A program made the translations under genes and the position numbers. From a virus: a DNA stretch of 50,936 nt. Under the pieces are notes generated by a model. That model was not told the DNA's origin and made no database searches. It worked only from the letters and a program-made list of their open reading frames with translations. This document shows, one piece after another, positions 14,583 through 23,630 of the stretch (within the stretch, counting starts at the first letter, position 1; each line of letters begins with the position of its first letter). Location: the IMG/VR virus record IMGVR_UViG_3300050026_000127, positions 1 to 50,936 of that record; one strand, 5' to 3'.

Positions 14583-15500
14583 GTGAGCAAATCCACAATC
14601 AGCACGTTTAAACTTTTCGAGACGTTTCCCAACGAGGAAGCGGCGCGCGTCTATTTGGAAGGTCTGCTCTGGCCTGTGGGTGTCAAATGCCCTGACTGCA
14701 AGAGCGGCGAACGCATCACTGTCCGCAAATCGGGATACTACCGCTGCAACGCCTGCAAACTCACGTTCACCGTGCGGACCCGCACCATTTTCGAGCGCTC
14801 CCATGTCCCTCTGCACAAATGGGTTTACGCCATGTACCTGATGGTGACCGCCCGAAAGGGAATTTCTTCCATGCAACTTGCCAAGGAAATCGGCATCACT
14901 CAGAAAAGCGCTTGGTTCGTCCTGCACCGGCTCCGCGAGGCGTGTAACGATGAGAACATTAAGCTGAGCGGCATCGTAGAAATAGACGAGACGTTCATCG
15001 GCGGCAAAGAATCCAACAAGCACGAAAAAGACAAACTCAAGATGGGGCGCGGAGCGGTAGGTAAGGCTCCCATCCTGGGGATGCGCGAACGCGGTGGTAA
15101 AACTCTGGCGATGCCCATTGAGAATACGAGCATGGCGGAAATTCAGAGCGCCATCCACGCCCGCGTCGAAGTCGGCTCTACGCTCATGACCGACGAGGCA
15201 GGGGCCTACAGCGACATGGATGGCCTGTTTTTCCGGCAAGAGAGCGTGAATCATTCGGCTGGTGAGTACAAGCGCGAATTGGCCCATACTAACGGAATCG
15301 AGAGCGTGTGGGCGGTGCTCAAGCGTGGCCTGCATGGAGTCTACCACCACGCCAGCGTGAAGCATCTTGGCCGGTACGTTGATGAGTTCGCCTTCCGGCT
15401 GAACGAAGGAAATGTCGATCGCCACACCTGGGAACGTCTGGCAAGTTTTGTGAATGCGGTAGCCGGAAAGCGAATCACATATAAGGAGCTGATAGCATGA
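14583..15500 (+). CDS. IS1595-family (ISXO2-like) transposase
   Basis: A 305-residue transposase. An N-terminal zinc ribbon (Cys36-x2-Cys39 and Cys55-x2-Cys58) is followed by a helix-turn-helix (SSMQLAKEIGITQKSAW) and the ISXO2-like catalytic domain with Asp135 (EIDETFIGG), Asp204 (LMTDEAGAY) and Glu240 in NGIESVWAVLKRG. It cuts and joins the element ends. Starts at GTG with GGAGG four bases upstream, after a chain of hairpins that may damp expression. The frame is intact and of normal family length. Confidence 0.93.
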   Translation: MSKSTISTFKLFETFPNEEAARVYLEGLLWPVGVKCPDCKSGERITVRKSGYYRCNACKLTFTVRTRTIFERSHVPLHKWVYAMYLMVTARKGISSMQLAKEIGITQKSAWFVLHRLREACNDENIKLSGIVEIDETFIGGKESNKHEKDKLKMGRGAVGKAPILGMRERGGKTLAMPIENTSMAEIQSAIHARVEVGSTLMTDEAGAYSDMDGLFFRQESVNHSAGEYKRELAHTNGIESVWAVLKRGLHGVYHHASVKHLGRYVDEFAFRLNEGNVDRHTWERLASFVNAVAGKRITYKELIA

Positions 15501-15646
15501 AAGAAGTCCCAAAGGCATTGGACGTGATAGCCGGGGCGGTCCTACGATACCGCCCCAAACCAAAGACAAAGGCGGAACGGCGCAAGATTCGGCGCGACAA
15601 GCGCGAGGCTCGCAAGCTGTCAAACCTGACGCCAGTGTCGGCGTAA
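15497..15646 (+). CDS. small basic ORF downstream of transposase
   Basis: A 49-residue protein overlapping the transposase stop by ATGA. The N-terminus (MKEVPKALDVIAGAVLRYRP) is amphipathic and the C-terminus is rich in Lys/Arg. Short basic ORFs in this position occur in some IS1595-group elements; their role is unknown. Translational coupling to the transposase is likely. Confidence 0.55.
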   Translation: MKEVPKALDVIAGAVLRYRPKPKTKAERRKIRRDKREARKLSNLTPVSA

Positions 15647-15708
15647 ATCGAGGCGAGCGGCTATGAGGCATCACATTTTTAATCGAGGAAGTCATCTATA
15701 TAATTCCC

Positions 15709-15716
15709 TTAAATTG
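15709..15716. repeat. target-site duplication, right copy
   Basis: TTAAATTG directly after the right inverted repeat of the IS1595 element; pairs with 14022-14029. Confidence 0.85.
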
Positions 15717-15894
15717 CTGCCTGCTCTTGCTTAGCATATTCAACTATTGACAATTCAATAACGGCCACGCGACTGATGCGCTTCTTGGTTGCAATGTCCG
15801 TGATCGTGTTATAGGCAGCGTCGCTGAGTAGGAATTTTCGGAGAGTCCTATCGACGAGCCGATGACTTCCATTCTTTGATTGGGCATGTTTCAA
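15709..15894 (-). CDS. ribbon-helix-helix-like small protein
   Basis: A 61-residue minus-strand protein. The C-terminal half (NTITDIATKKRISRVAVIEL) resembles the two helices of ribbon-helix-helix regulators, preceded by a short strand-like VDRTLRKFLLS. The start is TTG at 15894, supported by AGGAG six bases upstream; an ATG at 15924 lies farther back without a ribosome site. Its TAA stop is formed inside the IS1595 target duplication, so the insertion left it complete. It is the only minus-strand gene in the head module and could be a repressor of neighbouring genes. Confidence 0.5.
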   Translation of the reverse strand: MKHAQSKNGSHRLVDRTLRKFLLSDAAYNTITDIATKKRISRVAVIELSIVEYAKQEQAAI

Positions 15895-15944
15895 GGTATT
15901 CTCCTGGACATGATTGGGTATCATATCGGGTCAACTTCGTCAGA

Positions 15945-15973
15945 AATGTAACCGAGATGTCTCGCAAAGTCAA
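15945..15973 (-). promoter_or_regulatory. promoter of the ribbon-helix-helix-like gene
   Basis: On the minus strand TTGACT, 17 bases, TACATT, about 45 bases upstream of the TTG start at 15894. No other gene is visible in the gap 15895-16052. Confidence 0.5.
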
Positions 15974-16052
15974 TCATAACCGTTGCGCCAGATTAAATCG
16001 GGTGTAAGTTAATAGCGATTGAAGCCGCACGAAGCTGCGAGGTAGAGCAAAT

Positions 16053-17066
16053 ATGGGAACACTCTTCTTAGGTGCAACTGCTGGGTCAAGCGCCACGCCG
16101 AGTTACAACAACCTGATTGGCAGCAACCTTCCTGCGATACAAACCACCGGAAATGTCTACTATGTTGATCCCGTGAACGGCTCTGACTCGAACGGAGGCG
16201 TATCGCCGGCGAGCTCCATGCTAACTCTCGCAGCGGCCTTTGCGCTGACGGTCGACGGGCACAACGATGTTGTGGCGCTAATTGCGAACGGACTGACAAG
16301 CGGGGCTGCAAGGTTGTCCGCTAACTTCGCATGGAACAAGAATGCCACCCACCTCGTGGGTATCTGCCCTCCAGGACGTGTATCGCTTCGTGCCCGCATC
16401 GCTCCAGCGCTGAGCGGATCAAACAGCGTGGCCGCATTTGCGAACTTCTTCACTGTTTCCGGTAATGGCTGCTTTTTCTCGAATGTTGAATTCTACCAGG
16501 GCTTCACGACTGGCATTGCCGCTGAAATCTGCCTTACCGTTACAGGCGGACGGAACGTGTTTCGAAATGTCCACATTGCCGGCATGAACGATGCAGTGGG
16601 AGCCAACGATACCGGAAGCAGAAACCTTCTGGTTTCTGGGAGCACGGGAGAAAACCTTTTCGAGAAATGCACCATCGGAGATGACAGCACGGCGCGGACA
16701 GCCTTAAACGCTTCAGTTGAGTTTGCGAGTTATGCCGTGCGCAACATCTTCGAAGATTGCATTTTCCCGGCTTACGTGACTGGGAGCGGAACGGCCGCGC
16801 TAATCATCTACGCCGCTGCGACTCACACCCTGGATCGTTGGACGCTGTTCAAGCAGTGCAGGTTCCTTAACTCAGCAACCAAGGCAGGCGGGGCGCTGAT
16901 GGCGGCCCTGGCGACGCTCGGTGCCGCGACAGGCGGTGAGGTGCTTCTCGACAACTGCCAGGCGACCGGAATCACCGCAATTTATTCCGATTCGGCAACT
17001 CAGAATCAGATTTACCTTTCCGGGCCGGTGCAGGCTCAAGTACTGGCGATGGTGCTGCCGAGCTAA
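16053..17066 (+). CDS. beta-helix-type structural protein in head module
   Basis: A 337-residue protein rich in Gly, Ala, Ser, Asn and Thr. From residue 40 ([15 protein letters not shown]) it shows the pattern of short alternating strands and repeated FxNVxF/NxFxxC steps typical of right-handed beta-helices, such as [19 protein letters not shown] and [10 protein letters not shown]. The start YYVDPxNGSD is common in phage surface proteins with pectin-lyase-like folds. Its place between the MuF and protease genes suggests a head fibre or decoration rather than a tail fibre. GAGG lies about ten bases upstream of the ATG. Confidence 0.65.
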   Translation: MGTLFLGATAGSSATPSYNNLIGSNLPAIQTTGNVYYVDPVNGSDSNGGVSPASSMLTLAAAFALTVDGHNDVVALIANGLTSGAARLSANFAWNKNATHLVGICPPGRVSLRARIAPALSGSNSVAAFANFFTVSGNGCFFSNVEFYQGFTTGIAAEICLTVTGGRNVFRNVHIAGMNDAVGANDTGSRNLLVSGSTGENLFEKCTIGDDSTARTALNASVEFASYAVRNIFEDCIFPAYVTGSGTAALIIYAAATHTLDRWTLFKQCRFLNSATKAGGALMAALATLGAATGGEVLLDNCQATGITAIYSDSATQNQIYLSGPVQAQVLAMVLPS

Positions 17067-17077
17067 GAGGTTTGACC

Positions 17078-17365
17078 ATGCCGCTGGAAACAGGAAGTTC
17101 GCAAGGTGTTGTGGGAAGAAACATAGAGCGTGAAGTCCACGCTGGAAAGCCGCAGAGACAAGCCGTGGCCATCGCAATGAGCAAAGCTGGAAAATCGACC
17201 AAAGACGCGATCACTTCAGTTGGCCAGGAAGTACGCACAGAAAACGCCTTCGTAACCTCTCAGCAGTACGCACTTCAGGGCAGTCTGACAAAACCTCCGA
17301 TGAATTTTGACGAAGTGAAGCGGCACGTGCAGATCACTAATCCACGAACGGGCGGGAAATTTTGA
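17078..17365 (+). CDS. small phage protein, GKPQxQAVAIA type
   Basis: A 95-residue protein starting [19 protein letters not shown] and containing [18 protein letters not shown], a signature of short conserved phage proteins found near head genes. The function is not established. ATG at 17078 is preferred to the in-frame TTG at 17072, with AGAGG upstream. It ends in a TTGA overlap with the protease gene. Confidence 0.65.
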   Translation: MPLETGSSQGVVGRNIEREVHAGKPQRQAVAIAMSKAGKSTKDAITSVGQEVRTENAFVTSQQYALQGSLTKPPMNFDEVKRHVQITNPRTGGKF

Positions 17366-18936
17366 GTGCGAATGCAATCCTCGATGCCAATCGGGTCAAG
17401 TATTACGGCGAGAAACTTAGCGAGAATATCGCTGAAACCCCAGAAGGCTACCTCATCTGCCGCAATACAGTTATTGGACGCACAGGCTCCCAGAAATACC
17501 TCGTTTCAGAACTCTCCGACCCTGACGGGTTGGTCAAGGATCGCGGGCCAGGCGATGAGGTTGAGGTATGGCGCGAACCCGATCAGGTGTTTTCACCTGC
17601 TACTCTCGCATCTTTTGAGGGAAAAACTTTCACGGTTCGTCATCCCCAAAACTTTCTTGGCCCCGATGATGAACGAGAGCACCATGCCGGGCACGTCCAG
17701 CATGTCCGAAAGGGCGACGAACCATTGCAATCCGGAGACTGGCCGATCTTGGCAGACATTCTGGTCACTGGTTCTGAGGCAATCCAAGCGATATGCAACG
17801 GCGACCGGCAACTCTCTTGCGGTTACTCATACCGGCTTTACAAGTCCGGTGACAGGCTCGAAATGCGCGAGATCATCGGAAACCACGTGGCGCTTGTGGA
17901 ATCCGCAAGGGCTGGCAAAGAGGCGCGTATCAATGATTCCGCTCCTCGAAAGGGGTTCACTGTGAAAAATCTATGGAAGCATCTCTTTGGCCTTGGTTTG
18001 AAGGAATTCTCCAAGACGACCGACGATCCCGAAGCCATCGCCACGATGGTGATGGATGCCATGCCGGCAATGACCAAGGAAGAGGGCAAGGCTGATCCTC
18101 CGCAGAGCCAGCTTGACGAGGAAAAGAAGGATAAGGCCGATAAAGAGGCCGAAGAAAAGCGGAAAGCGAAGGACGCCATGAAAAGCTGCGACGAAGAGAA
18201 GAAAGAAGAGAAGGGAGATGACCGTGGCGCGCGGATGCACAAAGCTCTTGATCTGATCCTTGCAAACGAAAACAAAAAGAAAGAAGCCGTCGATGTCGAC
18301 CTTGACGAACTCGGCAAGTTGATGGGCCAGTATTTCCAGGAAGAGAAGGGCGAGACCGAGCACCAGACCGATGCCAAAGAAGAAAAGGAAAACAAGGAAC
18401 AAACCGGAGAGTCCGAGAAGGAAGCCGAAGAGAATGTTGAGGATGAAGAGGAAGTTAAGCCAATCTCCGAGGAAAAAGCGGCCGACAAAGAAGAGGAAAA
18501 GAAAGAAGAAAAGGCCGAGGACGACGAAAATAAAGAAGCGGAGGACGCTGAAATCGTTCAATCGGAGCCGGAGTTGGCACCGAACGAGCGCGAGGAGTCG
18601 CAGATGGATGAAGAGGCCGTGAAAGCAATCGTCAAGTCCTCGCAACTCGACGTACTCAAGCGCCTGCGCCCAATCATTGCCCGCACCAAAGACAAGACCG
18701 TTCATGCGGCTTTCGACACTGCGCTTCGCCGGATCAAGGCCGGAGATGCCGCCAGCAAGAACGGCGGAACCTACAAGGAATTTGCGAAGGCTGCGGAGCG
18801 TTCGACTGCCTCCGACCAGCTTTCCAAGATGGGCGTGGATGACCTGACGCCAATGCAGAAGCGGGCCAAGGACGTTGAGGACATCTACAAAAAAGCGATG
18901 GAAACACGGATGAAATCGGCAATCCGCGCGAAGTAA
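17362..18936 (+). CDS. DUF2213-type prohead protease with scaffold-like tail
   Basis: A 524-residue protein starting at TTG inside the previous stop. Residues about 20-190 match DUF2213 (Gp20-like): [24 protein letters not shown], then [11 protein letters not shown] and [20 protein letters not shown], resembling phage head maturation proteases. Residues about 235-410 are extremely rich in Glu, Lys and Asp and should be extended or coiled, like scaffolding proteins. The last 110 residues ([14 protein letters not shown]... to the end) fold again as helices with LKRLRPIIA. The layout suggests a protease-scaffold fusion that guides capsid assembly and is then removed. Long GAA/AAG runs make the reverse strand look falsely open. 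Confidence 0.8.
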   Translation: MSANAILDANRVKYYGEKLSENIAETPEGYLICRNTVIGRTGSQKYLVSELSDPDGLVKDRGPGDEVEVWREPDQVFSPATLASFEGKTFTVRHPQNFLGPDDEREHHAGHVQHVRKGDEPLQSGDWPILADILVTGSEAIQAICNGDRQLSCGYSYRLYKSGDRLEMREIIGNHVALVESARAGKEARINDSAPRKGFTVKNLWKHLFGLGLKEFSKTTDDPEAIATMVMDAMPAMTKEEGKADPPQSQLDEEKKDKADKEAEEKRKAKDAMKSCDEEKKEEKGDDRGARMHKALDLILANENKKKEAVDVDLDELGKLMGQYFQEEKGETEHQTDAKEEKENKEQTGESEKEAEENVEDEEEVKPISEEKAADKEEEKKEEKAEDDENKEAEDAEIVQSEPELAPNEREESQMDEEAVKAIVKSSQLDVLKRLRPIIARTKDKTVHAAFDTALRRIKAGDAASKNGGTYKEFAKAAERSTASDQLSKMGVDDLTPMQKRAKDVEDIYKKAMETRMKSAIRAK

Positions 18937-18955
18937 ATGGTTTGATACATCGTAA

Positions 18956-18980
18956 AGCCCTTGGCAACAATGCCGGGGCT
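18956..18980 (+). other. hairpin before the cement gene
   Basis: AGCCC and GGGCT enclose GGCA-ACAA-TGCC. There is no U-tract, so it is more likely an mRNA-stabilising or processing structure than a terminator. It sits between the scaffold/protease gene and the abundant cement and capsid genes. Confidence 0.4.
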
Positions 18981-18994
18981 GACAGGAGAACATC

Positions 18995-19801
18995 ATGGGT
19001 GCTTTCGGAGCTGTGATTCCCGTAACGGGACTTAACAACGGATTCCTTGGCCAAGTTTCGCGGACTGGTGCGGGTGAGCCCCTCATCGTGGCACGCCTTG
19101 CGAATGCGAGCAACAAAAACAACATCGTGTTCGGAGACCCCGTGGTATTGCAACAGGACTCGACGGGGGGAACTTATACTCAGGTCAAGGACTTTATCAC
19201 CAACAATTCTGGCCTTGTCACCCCGACTCGTGCTCCCATCGTTCCTGTTACCAATGTGCTTCCGTTCGCTGGATTCGCGGTACGCGAGGTGAAGACATAC
19301 CTTGGATATCCGCTCCCTCCGGGCACGAGCCAGGTCGGTTACTACGCGGCCGGCCAGATGTGCGAAGTTCTTGAACGCGGTTCGATCTGCGTATCTATCC
19401 CGCTCGGCGGGACCGCCTACGCGAACGGGCAGGTGTACTTGCGCATCCTGGTGGATTCTGGTTCGGCAGGAACGCTTGGAGACCTCGAAGCGTCGGCAGA
19501 CGTGGCGCTCGCTACTACAATGACGGCGAGTGCGATTGGAACTTCTCTAACCGTTGCGTCGTATACAAACGTCGCAAATGGGCAATATGTTTCTGGGCTT
19601 GGAATCGCCCCTGGAACCTTCGTTACGAACGTCAACACAAACACGATCACGATCAATCAGAATACCGTTGGAATCATCGCTGCCGGGACACCGGTAACGT
19701 TCAGCTACACAATCCCTCTGCCGGATGTGGTCTTTAGAACCGGTGTGATCGATTCAAACAACGTTGCCGAAGTTACGATCATTAACCGCGTGGCGGGGTA
19801 A
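18995..19801 (+). CDS. structural cement-like protein with inserted beta repeat
   Basis: A 268-residue protein directly before the capsid gene, in the position of phage capsid cement/stabilisation proteins. N- and C-terminal parts (VARLANASNKNNIVFGDPVVL, later PDVVFRTGVIDSNNVAEVTI) have the family's small beta-barrel look. Residues about 168-245 are an extra repeat-like segment (SYTNVANGQYVSGLGIAPGT, then NTITINQNT) that resembles a segment in the connector at 21502. AGGAG lies upstream of the ATG. It likely binds the outside of the capsid shell. Confidence 0.65.
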   Translation: MGAFGAVIPVTGLNNGFLGQVSRTGAGEPLIVARLANASNKNNIVFGDPVVLQQDSTGGTYTQVKDFITNNSGLVTPTRAPIVPVTNVLPFAGFAVREVKTYLGYPLPPGTSQVGYYAAGQMCEVLERGSICVSIPLGGTAYANGQVYLRILVDSGSAGTLGDLEASADVALATTMTASAIGTSLTVASYTNVANGQYVSGLGIAPGTFVTNVNTNTITINQNTVGIIAAGTPVTFSYTIPLPDVVFRTGVIDSNNVAEVTIINRVAG

Positions 19802-19858
19802 GCAGTTTAAAGGGTTCGACAAGAAGGAATTGATCGGCTCTGAAATGGAGAAACGAAC

Positions 19859-20947
19859 ATGCTGACAAAAGCAGGGTTAACGCAAGTAGCGGGTGGAGCG
19901 TGGTTTTACGGACGCGGAAAGAGCGCTGGGGCGGCGTTCGATTCGGCCACCCCGGGGGTTCATTTCTCAAAGTCCTATGCGTTTGACGCGGCGTCGGGAT
20001 CGGGTATGGCATTTCTGGCCTCGCAACTAGAGCTTCCCGACACGAATCTTGTCGAACCGTTGGCTGCCGTAACCCATCCGCGTGACATGATCATCAAGTC
20101 GGGAGGCGGATATGTCGAGTACACTTCCCGCTGGGCGGTGGACTATGCGACGACCGGAGGAAACCAATACGGCCTGCAAGGCACAGAGAACACCCAAATC
20201 CCAATGGTGCAAGCCAATATCATCAAGGGAACGTGGCCCGTGATCCCGTGGCAGGCAACACAGATGATTACGTTCATCGACCTGCAACGGTTGATAGACG
20301 CAAAGCGCCTCGGAATCCCTGCTCCCGTTTCTATCCAGCAAGTCCTTGACGATGGCGTGAAGCTGATTTGGGGAAAAGCCCTTGACCGGCTGACCTATCT
20401 CGGATGGGCGAACCAGCCAGGATTGATCAACAACACGAACGTCAGTTATTCGCTGGCTGCACCTGGTGGAGGTGGGTTCAGGGCATGGTCAAAGAAAAAC
20501 ACCACCGAAATCTTGAACGATATAAACACCGTGCTGCTTTCGACCCAGCAGAATTCAGGCTACGACATAGAGGGCATGGCCGACAGCATCCTGGTGGACT
20601 TCGAGCACTGGTCTTTGCTCAATCAGCCTATGACTATCGGCGGGTTCAATTCAGCGCTCGAATACATCCTGGCAAACAATGTGGCGCGGCGCCAGGGCGT
20701 CGACCTGACAATTCTTCCGCTTCCCGATAATTGGATTTCAACGCAGGGAACTGGAACCTCATCGCGCATGGTGGCGTACAAGAAGGTTGAAAAGAGCCTC
20801 TATCTAACGGTGGCGCAGCCGATTCAAAAAGTGATGACCGTGCCAACCGTCAGTAAGGGCGGAGCTTACGAGACGCTGTTCAGCGGGGCCCTGGGCGTTG
20901 TGGCTCTCTTCCGGCCTACGACAGTGGAATATTTAGACGCAATTTGA
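19859..20947 (+). CDS. major capsid protein, DUF2184 type
   Basis: A 362-residue protein with the features of DUF2184 capsid proteins: SGSGMAFLASQLE, YTSRWAVDYATTG, AKRLGIPAPVSIQQ, LTYLGWANQPGLIN, and the C-terminal LTVAQPIQKVMTVPT and GALGVVALFRPTTV. It has the HK97-type fold known for the family and forms the capsid shell. Size is normal. It follows the cement gene with its own ribosome site. Expected to be the most abundant virion protein. Confidence 0.85.
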   Translation: MLTKAGLTQVAGGAWFYGRGKSAGAAFDSATPGVHFSKSYAFDAASGSGMAFLASQLELPDTNLVEPLAAVTHPRDMIIKSGGGYVEYTSRWAVDYATTGGNQYGLQGTENTQIPMVQANIIKGTWPVIPWQATQMITFIDLQRLIDAKRLGIPAPVSIQQVLDDGVKLIWGKALDRLTYLGWANQPGLINNTNVSYSLAAPGGGGFRAWSKKNTTEILNDINTVLLSTQQNSGYDIEGMADSILVDFEHWSLLNQPMTIGGFNSALEYILANNVARRQGVDLTILPLPDNWISTQGTGTSSRMVAYKKVEKSLYLTVAQPIQKVMTVPTVSKGGAYETLFSGALGVVALFRPTTVEYLDAI

Positions 20948-21024
20948 CGTATAGGGCTGAAAATTGCCGAAAGCATAACAGTTTGCTGATCTAACTTGAT
21001 CTCGGAAAGGAAAGGCGGTTTGCG

Positions 21025-21474
21025 ATGCACGCAATTTTCTCTCAAAGCTGTAAGTTTCACGAGCCGGGCCATCACGTTCGATTCATTCCTGCCGGTCCTG
21101 GCCCGGTTATTGTAGAAGATTGGATCCGCAAAACCGGAACGTATCAAGCGGCGCTGGACGATGGAAAGATCCGCGAATTGGCGAATCCTACTGACGCCGA
21201 CAAGATTACGATCTCAAAATCCGAGCATGAGGAATTCTTGGCTTGGAAGGTGCTGAAGACTGGAGCGCTGCCGGTTGCAGAGCCCGAGATCGAAAAATCA
21301 TCTGACTCCCCAGAAGAGCAAACCAAAGCTGAACAGAAGGCACAGGCAAAGCAAGACCGCAATGACAAGCGCGACGAAGCAAAGCGCGAGCAGGACGCGG
21401 AAGACAAGAAAGATGACTCCGATTATTCGGGCTTGCAGCTTCAAGCACCAAACGGAAAGCGCAAGAAAGCTTAA
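21025..21474 (+). CDS. hypothetical head-module protein with charged tail
   Basis: A 149-residue protein. Residues 1-70 form a compact domain (HHVRFIPAGPGPVIVEDW) like short proteins that follow capsid genes in related phages; residues 85-130 are a Lys/Glu/Asp/Gln-rich helix; the last residues are YSGLQLQAPNGKRKKA. No family identified. GGAAAGGAAAGG precedes the start. Confidence 0.5.
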   Translation: MHAIFSQSCKFHEPGHHVRFIPAGPGPVIVEDWIRKTGTYQAALDDGKIRELANPTDADKITISKSEHEEFLAWKVLKTGALPVAEPEIEKSSDSPEEQTKAEQKAQAKQDRNDKRDEAKREQDAEDKKDDSDYSGLQLQAPNGKRKKA

Positions 21475-21501
21475 CTGAAAAGGAAATTAGCGTGAGGTAC
21501 G

Positions 21502-22656
21502 ATGGGTGCGAACCCAACACCAAACTGGGACCAATGGCTGGACACCTGCTGGGGGATCGGCTATGATGCCATCGGCAGCCTGCCTTCATTTGCCGGAGCC
21601 TCCAACCTTGTAACCGGAAAAAACCCACCTTACACGATCCAGGACTTTTTAGCGATGTACCCGAAGTGGGGAGGGACTGCCTCGCTTTTGAGCGCCACCC
21701 TGACGGAGGGAAGCCAGACCGCCATGGTGGTAAATATCTCTGCGTTGACGCTTGGATGTCCTGTTTCCGGAATTGGAATTCAGGCTGGAACGACGATCGC
21801 AGGAATTTCACCAGGTGGAGATGCAACGATCACCTTTCCTGCGCCTTTGACAGGATCCTGGAATTTGCAATGGTTCACTGGCCCGGTGACATCCTTACCG
21901 GTTCAGAATTCTGGAGACAATCAGAACTTTACGATCCCCTACGCTGTAGCATCCGGCCAGATTTGGCAGTTGTTTAACAACGGACAATACCTGCAGCCAG
22001 GAGTGGGGAATAATTACACGATCATCGGAAATCAAATAGCCTTTCCTTTTCCTCTGATAACTGGAACTTTCAATCTGCAATTCTTCATCGGCAGTGGGAT
22101 GGCGATTGTTCCTGTTAACAGCGGGGATGATCAAAACTTCACTGTGCCGGGTTCGGCAGTGACCGCTGATTCCCAATTATTCAACCAAGGCCAGTTGCTT
22201 CAGCCGGGAGATGCCCAGAATTATACGCTGACCTTGGCCAGCGCTACGGTGACGCTATCGCTTCCGGCGAAGGAATCGGTAAGCACCTATATGAGCGTCT
22301 GGACGGCTCCGCTTGTTCCATTTGGGGTGATCTTGGCGTACCTGAATCTTGCGAACGCTTGCTTGGTTCATGCGCGGTGGCAGGCGCAATGGGCAACAGC
22401 CATGGGATGGTTCATAAGTCATTTCCTAACGTTGTACGCAGTTTCAGATGGCAATCCGAATGCCACGACAGCACAGGCGGCTGCACAGGGTTTATCGATT
22501 GGGATCACCGTAAGCAAGTCGGTGGGTGATGTTTCAGTTTCGTACCAAATCATGCAAGGGTTGGTGAGTTGGGGTTCTTGGAATCTCACGATTTTTGGTC
22601 AACTTTTGATAACGTGGGCTAAGGTCGTGGGTAGTGGCCCGATGCTTTTATATTGA
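21502..22656 (+). CDS. DUF4054-like head-tail connector with large beta insertion
   Basis: A 384-residue protein. The ends match DUF4054 connectors: YTIQDFLAMYPKWGG near residue 34, and the C-terminal helices LAYLNLANACLVHARW, AQGLSIGITVSKSVG and SWGSWNLTIFGQLLI. The normal protein is only about 140-180 residues; here roughly 200 residues are inserted (about 55-265). The insert holds a VSGIGIQAGTTIAGISPGG unit like that in the cement protein and two tandem units containing NNGQYLQPGVGNNYT and NQGQLLQPGDAQNYT. The connector closes the head below the portal; the insert would project from the neck. Confidence 0.7.
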   Translation: MGANPTPNWDQWLDTCWGIGYDAIGSLPSFAGASNLVTGKNPPYTIQDFLAMYPKWGGTASLLSATLTEGSQTAMVVNISALTLGCPVSGIGIQAGTTIAGISPGGDATITFPAPLTGSWNLQWFTGPVTSLPVQNSGDNQNFTIPYAVASGQIWQLFNNGQYLQPGVGNNYTIIGNQIAFPFPLITGTFNLQFFIGSGMAIVPVNSGDDQNFTVPGSAVTADSQLFNQGQLLQPGDAQNYTLTLASATVTLSLPAKESVSTYMSVWTAPLVPFGVILAYLNLANACLVHARWQAQWATAMGWFISHFLTLYAVSDGNPNATTAQAAAQGLSIGITVSKSVGDVSVSYQIMQGLVSWGSWNLTIFGQLLITWAKVVGSGPMLLY

Positions 22657-22710
22657 ATGTAAATAGTGGTGAGCCTTTGTCATTATAGCAAGGTTTGAGG
22701 ATAAGTAAAG

Positions 22711-23274
22711 ATGGGTCCAACGATCACAGTCATGAAGAACGTTACGAGCCAGCAGGAGTTCCGGGACGCGCTCGCAAAATTGCAGAGGATGGAAGTGTTG
22801 GTAGGGATTCCGCAAGAGAGAGCATCGCGGCGCGGCGATAAAATCAACAACGCGGAACTCATGTTTATTATGACGAACGGTTCTCCAAAGAAAAACATTC
22901 CACCACGTCCTGTTATTGAACCTGCTATAAATTCGCCAGGAAACCGTGAAATCATCGCGCAAGAATTGCAAGAAGCTGCTGCGGCGATGTTGCGCGGCGG
23001 AAGTTCGAGGACGGCGGGTCCGGATGCGGCCTTGAGGTATTTGAAGCGGGCAGGAATAGCAGGTCAGAATGCAGCCCGTTCATGGTTTACGGACGCCAGG
23101 AATCAATGGCCTCCGAACGCACCCTCAACGATTCGTAGGAAAGGATCGGACCGGCCTCTGATCGACACGGGGGCGCTTAGAGCTTCCATCGTTTTTGTTA
23201 TCCGCGGCGATACCGGACAGCCGACGCAGGTGCAGCAGCTTGAACTCGACAACGCGAAGAAGTCAAACCCATGA
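22711..23274 (+). CDS. tail completion / virion morphogenesis-like protein
   Basis: A 187-residue basic protein in the HK97 gp10/virion-morphogenesis position between connector and sheath genes. It has MEVLVGIPQERASRRG, then PPRPVIEPAI, and a C-terminal DRPLIDTGALRASIVF motif, the 'LidTGaLr.Si' ending typical of these neck proteins. It is expected to sit at the head-tail joint. ATG at 22711 has TGAGGATAAG upstream. It overlaps the next gene by ATGA. Confidence 0.75.
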   Translation: MGPTITVMKNVTSQQEFRDALAKLQRMEVLVGIPQERASRRGDKINNAELMFIMTNGSPKKNIPPRPVIEPAINSPGNREIIAQELQEAAAAMLRGGSSRTAGPDAALRYLKRAGIAGQNAARSWFTDARNQWPPNAPSTIRRKGSDRPLIDTGALRASIVFVIRGDTGQPTQVQQLELDNAKKSNP

Positions 23275-23630
23275 TCGAAGTCAGTGCAGTGGTTAATTCG
23301 GCAGAATTCGCAGAGTCGTTCACGATCCAGCGCTCGAATGGATCATACCTGAACGGAACATGGACTTCACGGATGGTGAATCTTTCAGGATTCGGAGTGG
23401 TTAGAGTGGCAAGTCAAAAAGACATCATGATGACACCCGAAGGGGACGTCATCAAGGGAGACCGGGTTTTTCATTCTGTGAATCCTCTTTATACGACGAG
23501 CGCGGAACATGCGAGATCGAGCGATATTTTGATTTGGGAAGGACAGCCATACCGGGTCATGCGGGTTGATAATGCATCAAACTTCGGTTACTACAAGGCG
23601 ATTTGCGTGCGGATGAAGGCGGCGGGATGA
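23271..23630 (+). CDS. neck / head-closure protein, probable
   Basis: A 119-residue beta-rich protein starting in an ATGA overlap. TPEGDVIKGDRVFHS and SDILIWEGQPYRVMRVD resemble the 'g.yri..v.' ending of head-closure or tail-joining proteins in related myophages. Identification rests mostly on position between the virion morphogenesis and neck terminator genes. Ends in an ATGA overlap with the next gene. Confidence 0.55.
   Translation: MIEVSAVVNSAEFAESFTIQRSNGSYLNGTWTSRMVNLSGFGVVRVASQKDIMMTPEGDVIKGDRVFHSVNPLYTTSAEHARSSDILIWEGQPYRVMRVDNASNFGYYKAICVRMKAAG

Larger units (their letters stand above)
14030..15708 (+). mobile_element. IS1595-family element with passenger ORFs
   Basis: A 1,679-base element. 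Inverted ends: GGGACTTATATATTTAAC at 14030 and, on the other strand from 15708, GGGAATTATATAGATGAC, both continuing TTCC. It is flanked by the perfect 8-base duplication TTAAATTG. It holds a promoter, a structured leader, a passenger ORF (14178), the ISXO2-like transposase (14583) and a small basic ORF (15497). All frames are intact, so it looks recent. It landed between the MuF gene and the next head genes, exactly at the stop codon of a minus-strand ribbon-helix-helix-like gene, without breaking either. Confidence 0.9.

Noticed and set aside
14043-15695. A 550-codon minus-strand open frame across the IS1595 element
   Set aside because: It is the mirror of the transposase and passenger genes, shows no protein family features and has no promoter or ribosome site.
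17971-19125. A 384-codon minus-strand frame rich in Leu and Phe that looks like a membrane protein
   Set aside because: It is the reverse of GAA/AAG-rich codons in the charged part of the protease/scaffold gene; the hydrophobicity is an artefact.
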